From Rhynchopus sp. YZ270_cl-10 (Eukaryota; Euglenozoa; Diplonemea; Diplonemida; Diplonemidae): a stretch of DNA of 64,000 nucleotides. The position numbers and the translations under genes are program-made. A model generated the notes under the pieces. The model did not search any database. It saw only the letters and a program-made list of their open reading frames with translations, and had not been told where the DNA came from. Of this stretch, positions 49,650-56,966 are shown piece after piece. Numbering within the stretch: the stretch's first letter is position 1; the number at the start of each line of letters is the position of its first letter. The stretch covers positions 744,001 through 808,000 of the forward strand of contig OZ037893.1 of assembly GCA_964035575.1 (NCBI GenBank), in the 5' to 3' direction.

Positions 49650-49827
49650 ACGTAGTTCATCTTTGATGTCCTTATGACCGCTTCCATGCAGATCAACACG
49701 AAAAAAAAAAAAACAAATCAGTTGGAGGTCCCAAACATGAAGAACCATCCCTCCCTACCCTGCACCCCCTTCTTTACCCTCCTCCACCACCCCCTCTCCT
49801 ACCACACCACCACCCCACCAGGAAGAC

Positions 49828-51685
49828 ATGTCTAGAGCGCTCTTTCGCGCAACAGGGGTCCGCCTTCTCGCAGAATCCCCTGAAGATGTGTACCGAATCC
49901 CTGAGTGGAAACGGCCCTTTGCGCAGATCCTTCCTTTGCCAAGATATATGACGCACTCGCTGAAGAAAAGGAGGCTTCGACCGTGGATGAAGAAGAGCTT
50001 AGGGCCTCCAAAGCCGACGTGGTTCAATGAGATGAACCAGTCGCAGCTTTATCTGAGTGTGCTGAAGTATACTGAATTTCAGTTGACAGATGAGAAGCTG
50101 TATAAAGACGAGGAGTACACTGCAATGGGTAAGGAGGAGGGGTTGAAGGATGAGCGTTTGGCCGTACAGCTGTCGTTAAGCGTGGTGCAACCTGCATTCA
50201 GCGATCTGCAACCTGACCAGCAGTACTTCGACAAGAGCCTAAAAGACCTACCCCACTCCCTGCAGATGATGATGGAGGACCTGCAAAAGGCAGGGCCCGC
50301 CCTCCTCCCACACCCCGCTCTCGCCCTCCACGGCGAAGCGCTCATCAAAAACATCATCACCGACTTCATAGTAGACATCTTCCCCCGTCTCCACTCCAAC
50401 CATCTCCTCAAAATTGTCTCAAAAAAAAGCTCGCTGACCAACCTCGTAAACGCTGCAACACGCAGCGGGCTTGCAAGAGGCATGGGGCTAGGTAGGGAAA
50501 CCATTTTGCACCAGAAAATCACACACACGAACCTCGTTATGGAAAGGAACAATCAGAAGGTATCGCACCCCCCCTTTTTTCCCTCGCACATTTGTCCCTT
50601 TTTTTGATGACTAATCACGAGGCTTAGGGTCATCTTATGAACTTTTCTTTTTTGAATTATTGCTCGAAGTTGTATTGCCAACATCAAAACCAACATATTT
50701 TTTTTGGATTTAGGCTATTTTATGCAACACTAAACAGCGCAGCGATATTCACCCATTTTTTAACAGATTGACGAAGCCAAGGACCTCATTCGGAGGGGGT
50801 CGCTAACAGAGAACCTTCAGCTACCGGATATCAACATGAAGCAGAAGTTTATAACACCCCTCGGGGAGAAGCACGTCGAGCTGCTTGAGGACAGAATGAA
50901 GCTCCTGTCCCGCCACCTTGCGGCCTTCCTTGCATACGCCTCCTTTGTGAAGGGGGAGAGCTTTGCGAAGGCCTTCGTGGTGCGGTACTTCCTCCCGGAC
51001 ATTGCGTTGCAACACTTTAGCACCAATCCGGAGATGCGTGCTTGGCTTGAAGTTAACAATAAATGGAAATTTCTTCCACGGAACGCCGATCGGTCGTCTT
51101 CTACAGAGCTTATGCCAAGAGTTAGGTACATTTTTTGAAGCATTTTCACTTTTGTTTTGTTTTGTTTTGTTTTGTTTTGTTTTGTTTTGTTTTGTTTTGT
51201 TTTGTTTTGTTTTGTTTTGTTTTGTTTTGTTTTGTTTTGTTTTGTTTTGTTTTGCCTAAAAAATATCTTCCTACAGCACCGCCGACCACGTGCCCATGGT
51301 GATTGACGGGGTAGAAACCAGCACCTCGGTTGTCGCAGGGAGTGTACGGGAAATGCTTGCTAGTGGGAACCCAATGAAGGAGCTTGCCCTCATCCTTCAG
51401 TTCGACGCCGTGTCGCAGGAGCTCTTCAACGGTGCGCGACCACAGTACCGCCTCCTCTTTGAAGGCCACAAAGAGGCTACCGGAACAAAATTCACACGTG
51501 TCGGAGTGTACGCACGCTCCAACCTCCTTGCAGAAGGTGAAGGCGTCGACTACGAGCTAGCCTGCAAGGCTGCTGCGCAAACCGCCCTGCACAGTTATTA
51601 TATGAACCCCAAATCGAACTACACTAAGCCACAACAAAAGGAGGAAAAGACAAAGAAACGCAAGAAGAAGAAGAGCAAAGGTTGA
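49828..51685 (+). CDS. MRPL44: mitochondrial large-ribosomal-subunit protein mL44 (three exons)
   Basis: Exons are 49828-50559, 50767-51125 and 51277-51685, with phases 0 and 2, giving 499 residues. The match to animal mL44 is colinear: KNIITDFIVDIFPRLHSNHL parallels the start of the RNase III-like fold, GESFAKAFVVRYFLPDIA parallels the family's F..DFL.. helix, and NPMKELALIL parallels NPMGLLVEEL. The double-stranded-RNA-binding fold ends the protein with VGVYARSNLLAEGEGVDYEL then ACKAAAQTALHSYYM. The RNase III catalytic acids are not evident, as expected for mL44, which is structural. The C-terminus is a Lys-rich tail (KKRKKKKSKG). Intron 1 (207 bases) contains hairpin A copy 9. Intron 2 (151 bases) is mostly a TTTTG microsatellite. 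A CCACCAG acceptor-like site lies 7 bases upstream of the ATG. Confidence 0.8.
50606..50650 (+). repeat. hairpin repeat A, copy 9, inside mL44 intron 1
   Basis: GATGACTAATCACGAGGCTT then AGGGTCATCTTATGAACTTT and TC. Compared with copy 5 the outer pair is changed on both sides (GGTGA/TCACC to GATGA/TCATC), so the stem is kept. It lies fully within a supported intron. Confidence 0.75.
51150..51254 (+). repeat. (TTTTG)n microsatellite in mL44 intron 2
   Basis: About 21 uninterrupted copies of TTTTG fill most of the 151-base intron (51126-51276). The intron begins GTACATTTTTTG and ends CTTCCTACAG. Confidence 0.95.
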
Positions 51686-52441
51686 AATTGAAGCACCGTA
51701 GATAGTTCCTACGAGCCCATAATGGGTGTGGTCACTTTTTTTGCTTGCTGGCAAAAAAAAGTGGGAGCGGGAGGTAGTGGCCCCTTCCCTTCTCTCTTGG
51801 CGATTGATTTTTGCTGTGCTTCGCACTACCGCCTGAGTACTCAAATATCTGCTTCATGGACCCATTGACAGCAGTTGTGTTTGAGAGGACGGAAGAGCCG
51901 AGGTTTCCATAGTATGGAAAGATTCTATTGTAGTAGTAAAGGAGGGGGTGACTACATGCAAGGAGTGGTTTCGCACCCAAAAAGGGTAGGGAGGTTGTGA
52001 TGAAACCGCTCGATGTGGAGAATCCCTTAGACTGTATTATTATGCTGATATCATAGACCGTGAGCAGCATATCAGCAGCTTATCAAAAAAGGGGGTGATA
52101 TCAGTGCACAATTCTACATAAATGCAGACAACATTGGCCTTCCTGGTACACCTGGTCTGTATATAAACACGACACACATTTTCTCTGAAGGGGAAGACGA
52201 AGCTGAATGAAGACAAAACTCCATCTTTTCAAAGATTTGATTTTAATTGTTTCGAAGGGATGTTGCATTCCCCACCTATCTGCCCTCACCCACCGTCACG
52301 ATCCCATTTTTTTTTGTCTGGTTTTTATCACAGCTTCATACAAAAATGGGAGGCAGGGAACAAAAGGTGTTGTATGAAACTCGCTGTTGCTGCAGCTTTT
52401 TTTTCTATTTAGTTCCCCGCGGAGAACCAGCGCCTGCGTCG

Positions 52442-52468
52442 TAGTGTAGACGAGGATGAGCTCCACAC
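52442..52468 (-). repeat. dispersed module B, reversed copy 7
   Basis: TAGTGTAGACGAGGATGAGC then TCCACAC is the reverse complement of the GTGTGGAGCTCATCCTCG..TCTACACTA core. It is the only reversed copy I found. Confidence 0.65.
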
Positions 52469-52489
52469 ATTTCCCCCCCCAGCCAGTGT

Positions 52490-52540
52490 CTGCGTCCGAC
52501 GTACGGTGATGCATTTGCACTTTCAACTTCTCTTTAGTTT
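52490..52540 (+). repeat. dispersed module C, short copy
   Basis: AGCCAGTGTCTGCGTCCGAC then GTACGGTGATGCATTTGCAC and TTTCAACTTCTC. It begins about 20 bases after the reversed module B. Confidence 0.6.
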
Positions 52541-53045
52541 GTCATAATACTATAACACATAAATGGAGGTGTTGGGCTGTTCACGGTTCAGCACTTAGGT
52601 TGTTTTGTTCTCTTGCTCTAGCATAACGTGGTTGATCAACTACACACGTTTCTGCAAGAGATGGGGGTCAGACAACCCATTCATTCGAGTCCGAACAGAG
52701 GAAACTACTGAGAAGAAGCACCCCTCTGGTTCTTCTGCGTGCATTCACGCTCTCTTTGCATTTACAAAAAGAAGAAATGTTTTCAAAGCAAGCTCTTTTA
52801 TTGGAAGGGCATCCCCCATACTTAGTATGATTATCGTAATGGTGCGGAAAAGTGTGATAATGCTCTTATTTTTTTCCTTCTTTTTTTCCAGCCGTGTCGT
52901 TCATACTTTCGTTAAAGCTTCTTTAGCTTTGGCCATCCACTCCGTGCCTGCTTCCACCTCTTCTCCATGCACACCCACACCCACCTTCACCCACGTAACC
53001 ACCTTCCTGCCAGATACTGCGATTTCCCCCATACACTCGAACACC

Positions 53046-55103
53046 ATGGAAATCGATACCCCCATACCACCTCCAGAGGAAGCGGTGCCTGCAATACAGG
53101 TGTGTGCATTATTATATTTGCATTTTCTTCCCCCCTGCTAAGACATATTTTTGTTTCAGATGTAAAACTACAAAATGGATGTAGGACCTGCATTGGGTAT
53201 CCACCCTGATACCGCCATGTAACAAGATACACTGCCACGAGCAGTCTATTGTATTTCAAATCAATTTTATTTGTGCGCTTCGTACAATTCCACACAAAAC
53301 TGAATGCAGATAAAAACGATCAAGATGACTACATTGGTTTCATCCCATACACCTTTTCCTTGCATTCCATCTATAATGCCTTCCCTTTGTAGCGTCTAGG
53401 GATAGCACATCTCTTTAACCCAACCTTTACCCCCCTTCACAGAAAGGATGGCCCACCGACGAAATTGCAGTAGACATACCCGACGAGCTGAAACACAAAT
53501 TCCAGCAATACAAAGGCAAGGTAGAGGTGAAGGTACGCGTCCGTGGCTTGAACACCACGAACACAGCTCTCATTGAGGATGAGGTGCGGAGCATCGAAGC
53601 ACAACGCGACGTTGCAGGGGTCCTAGAGAAGCTTGTAGACGCGAAGGACCGATGGGCTGGGATGGACTGTTTTAGGGACATCTCTTTTGAAGGGTTTTCC
53701 CCTTCTGCGGATAGCGCGAACCAGGTTTTTGCTGATATTCGTTTCGTTGAAGGCGACAAAATGACGTTAGGGATCTTCACCGAAGCGAACAAGGTTGCAC
53801 CTGAAATCCGTTTCAACAAGAACAACCTCTTTGGCCGCGGCTACTCCATCTTCATGGATATGCAACCCTCCAAAAGCGTTGGTGTCGTCATCCCCACCGA
53901 GGCTGCCGGGGCTACTCTATTTTCCCCTTTCCGAAGCCTCCTCCAAAACGCATTCCCTTCTCTCAATACACTCCTAGAAAGAGGTGCGGGGTACTGCCTA
54001 TCCACAACGTCTCTCTTCAAGGTTGGTCTCAAATCTGCGAAGCCTGCATACGGAAACTTCACAGAGTATTCAATTGGAAGGACAAAGGAGGGGCACACCA
54101 GAAATAAGTATTCAGATGAGTGGGTAATGGATACGCAGGCAACAGTGGGGTTTGGAAGTGTAGTGCGGCAGACGGTGTCGCTCTTTAGCAGGCAAAGAAG
54201 TTTGAAGAACTCCGAGACCAATAAAGTAAAGAACACAGAGTTGAATGGTTTCCACTATGACGCGACAGTGGATCAGCGACAATATAGGGCGGCGCAACCC
54301 TCGGCAGGTTGGGCAGCGTGGCTCTCCCTTCAATGTGCAGGGAAGTATGCGGGGCTTCCTTCCTCTTCTCCAAGTGCTGCCGACCTCTTCAAATTCGAAG
54401 CAAGGTCTCATCACATCACACCCATAACCCACAACGTCTCGCTGCATTTACAAACCAAATTTGGAACTATTTCTACCCCAACAGGAGGCGTGCATATGAA
54501 CGATCGGTTTTTTGTGGAGGTATGTCTTTTTTTGAAGATAATTTTCCCCATTTTAAAGAAAAGTCATTATAGTGGAGTTCATCCTCGGGTGTCTACACTA
54601 ATACAACCAAGTTTTCAAAAGTCAAAACATACCTAAACATTAAGCTTAGGGTCTTCTATAAAAATGTACCGAAGGTGCACTGCTTTGTATTTTCCATTTC
54701 ACATTCGATCACCACCCTACAGAGTGAATATGTCAGAGGCTGCCTCAAAATTGGCGATAAATTTTCTGGCGACGGAGGGCTTCGTGGAGGTGACGTGGTG
54801 GGGGCTGCGTCAGCGATGTTGTGCTTCCCATGCGACCTGCCTGTCTTCCCTGAGGGGGCTTTTGGGGGCCATCTCTTTCTCAATGGTGCCGGTATTGGCC
54901 TCCGTGGCGATTCGGGCAAAAGCAGGCTTGCTGCACTGCGTGAATCATTTGTCACCACATGCGGCGCAGGACTGCACATCTGTGCCATCCCACTCCTCGG
55001 AAACATGGGCCGCCTTGAGTTCAACTGTACCCTCCCTCTTACCGGAAACGTCGCTCCCGAGGACTTCAAACGGTGGAGATTTGGTCTGCATTGGGCAGGT
55101 TGA
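53046..55103 (+). CDS. SAM50: SAM50/Tob55 outer-membrane beta-barrel assembly protein (three exons)
   Basis: Exons are 53046-53099, 53443-54519 and 54723-55103, all phase 0, giving 503 residues. SAM50 inserts beta-barrel proteins into the mitochondrial outer membrane. The N-terminal part (about 20-125) reads as a single POTRA domain: KVEVKVRVRGLNTTNTALIE and then helix and strands ending in VFADIRFVEGD. The rest is beta-strand-rich barrel. The conserved loop-6 motif appears as YVRGC (residues about 380) with SEYVRGCLKIGD. The last strands read GAGLHICAIPLLGNMGRLEF and then N.TLPLTG..., matching the family's GAGI...GNIARLELNY.VP ending. Introns are 343 and 203 bases. Intron 2 carries module B copy 6 followed by part of hairpin A. 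The first exon codes for only 18 residues and rests on frame and signal consistency. Confidence 0.85.
54520..54722 (+). other. SAM50 intron 2, built largely of dispersed modules
   Basis: Starts GTATGTC and ends ACCCTACAG. Inside are module B (54572-54620), a hairpin A right half (ATTAAGCTTAGGGTCTTCTA, about 54639-54658), and a module-C-like AAGGTGCACTGCTTTG. Removal is phase 0 and joins FFVE to SEYVRGC. Confidence 0.8.
54572..54620 (+). repeat. dispersed module B, copy 6, inside SAM50 intron 2
   Basis: GTGGAGTTCATCCTCGGGTG then TCTACACTAATACAACCAAG and TTTTCAAAA. It is practically the same as the intergenic copy at 35219. Confidence 0.85.
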
Positions 55104-55382
55104 AACAAAGACAGGATATTTCCTGAATACAAAAAAAAATGGGGAGAAAAAGACAACTGTGATCAGTTGTGCGAAGGTGTTATGGGTGGATTTGGGGATT
55201 TATGGGAGGGGAAACCTTAGAGAAATCGATGTCTCTCTCTCTCTCCCATCCTCTGTTCTCTCCCTTCTTCCCCCTCTCTTTTTTTTGTTCTTCCGTCAAA
55301 ATCTCCTTCAAAATCTCAAAATCATTCAAAAAAAAAACAGAAAAAAGTCTCCTTTTATGGTGTAAACCTTCTATTATACACT

Positions 55383-56396
55383 ATGGTCCACCAAGATGAA
55401 TATGACCAGGAAGGGAGGGAGCAGCACGTATTAAATGCATTTCCTTCGGCACGCATAGAGCAGGCACGGTGCTTGAAGGGGGTGGGCACCAAGACTGTGC
55501 TTTTGACCTCTGCGGAGAGCCTCACCTTAGCGGGGGATGTGTGCAGGCACGATGCCATTCTCAGAACGTTAAATGGAATCAAATGGTATCGGAATGATGA
55601 TATGTCGATGGATGAGTTTTTCGCCCCGGTTATGTTGTCTAGATTGCAGAGGGCGAAGCATCATTGTGCAAAATTTTTGCAAAACGGGGTTGAAACGGCG
55701 GTGCTATGCAATGGGATTATGACCTTTGTGGATACCTTCGCTGCAGGCTCTGCAGCGGATTTTTGTTTACCACAGAAACGAACAAAACGGAGACGAATCT
55801 CCACTCGAAACGAACGAAAGGAATTAAGCACCGTAGCACTCCCTACTTCAGGGCCTTTAAGCGAAGAGCTGCGCCGTGCGTTCACATCGTTTGGTCAATG
55901 CGAAGTTCATGTCTCTGTTTCGGATGGGTTAGGCCTACCTGGGCTATGGGAAATCCGTACAGCAGAGGTCCAACAACGTGACGTACCAATCTCCGCACCT
56001 TCTCTGGGCTCTGATAGGGAGATCAGCGGGTCGATTCAAAACCTTTCAGAAGAAGTGGGGCTGGCATTGTTAAGCGAGCCGGCCTCGCTTAAAGGTGTAC
56101 CAAGCATTATTCACGCAGAAGGGTTCTTTTGCGCAGGGCTGCTACTAAAGGTGTTGGAGGAGGTCGGCATACTATGTCAAGAAGGGGAGGGGAAAGGGGA
56201 GGAGGGTGGAGGTGAAGGTGGAGGTGGAGGTGACCCCTGGGGCTTTCTCGAATGTGTAGGAGGTGGTGCTGTGCCGTGGCAAGGTGCCGAAGGGAGTGTC
56301 ATGTCCCCGTTGGACCTAGGGACTGCACAACGTTTCTTCGTAAAAGGCTGCACAGTGTTTTCACATACCCTGCGGTCGACCGGGGATTTGTGTTGA
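55383..56396 (+). CDS. protein of unknown function
   Basis: 337 residues if read to the first stop. I do not recognise it. The N-terminal half is a compact alpha/beta-like sequence (TKTVLLTSAESLTLAGDVCR, then GIKWYRNDDMSMDEFFAP). A basic patch KRTKRRR may be a nuclear signal. The second half has beta-like segments (CEVHVSVSDGLGLPGLWEIR) and a Glu/Gly-rich loop (GEGKGEEGGGEGGGGG). The last 18 codons may be intron: a GT at 56340 (TTC|GTAAAA) and the AG before 56557 would join RFF in phase 0 to a further frame (LPFLCCHCLFKVNYESLRIH...) that runs to 56799. Codon use in that frame looks genuine, but the join is unproven. Confidence 0.55.
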   Translation: MVHQDEYDQEGREQHVLNAFPSARIEQARCLKGVGTKTVLLTSAESLTLAGDVCRHDAILRTLNGIKWYRNDDMSMDEFFAPVMLSRLQRAKHHCAKFLQNGVETAVLCNGIMTFVDTFAAGSAADFCLPQKRTKRRRISTRNERKELSTVALPTSGPLSEELRRAFTSFGQCEVHVSVSDGLGLPGLWEIRTAEVQQRDVPISAPSLGSDREISGSIQNLSEEVGLALLSEPASLKGVPSIIHAEGFFCAGLLLKVLEEVGILCQEGEGKGEEGGGEGGGGGDPWGFLECVGGGAVPWQGAEGSVMSPLDLGTAQRFFVKGCTVFSHTLRSTGDLC

Positions 56397-56966
56397 AAAA
56401 AAAAATGGAAGAATTTTTTTTCATCTCTCTGCTTGAGGTTTTTTTTTTGTGTGGTTTTTTTAGACTCTTCTAACCGCCCTTCAGGGGGGGTGATGTTATT
56501 GAGAACCTACCATCAAATACAACAAAAAAAATTCTCATTTTTTTTTCTCTTCAAAGTTGCCTTTCCTCTGCTGTCACTGCCTTTTCAAAGTGAACTATGA
56601 GAGCCTCAGAATCCATCTTACCAAAAACCCCGTTCTCTTTTTGTCTGCAAACCACGAAATGGGACTGTATGGTTGGGTTCCACCCCAGATGCACCTCTTA
56701 TGTACCAAACTGTTCACGAGAGGACTGTTGTATTTCAAGGACCGCCGGCTGAGCGGTTGTGCACCGCCCTCATTCTCTTACGGTACGGGCCTTCATTAGG
56801 TTTCCTTTTTTTTTACATTTACTGTTGTACCGCAGGGCACTTGCGCTTTCATCCAGATGGCTGGCATCATACGTGGGTCAATCGGAGGTGCCTGCATCAA
56901 CTACAGCTTCAAAACCTTTTACATTCTCCTTCTTCCTCAACCCACCAAACACATACCACAGACACC
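56397..56966. other. spacer or final-exon region before the PLD gene, with module C
   Basis: 56557-56799 could be the last exon of the preceding gene. 56841-56920 is the second long module C, so the frame that runs through it and joins the PLD gene is not likely to be translated. CACATACCACAGACACC lies just before the PLD ATG. Confidence 0.4.
56841..56920 (+). repeat. dispersed module C, long copy 2
   Basis: TTGCGCTTTCATCCAGATGG, CTGGCATCATACGTGGGTCA and ATCGGAGGTGCCTGCATCAA. It is parallel to 8242-8325 along about 80 bases. Confidence 0.65.

Larger units (their letters stand above)
51686..53045. other. 1.36-kb spacer before SAM50
   Basis: No supported gene. It holds a reversed module B at 52442-52468 and a module C at 52490-52540. 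A short inverted repeat (GCTGATATCA, later TGATATCAGTGC) lies near 52048-52107. A CTGCCAG acceptor-like site lies about 35 bases before the SAM50 start. Confidence 0.45.

Noticed and set aside
56673-56966. N-terminal extension of the PLD frame
   Set aside because: The frame passes through a dispersed module C and has no ATG at its beginning. The ATG at 56967 follows an acceptor-like leader.
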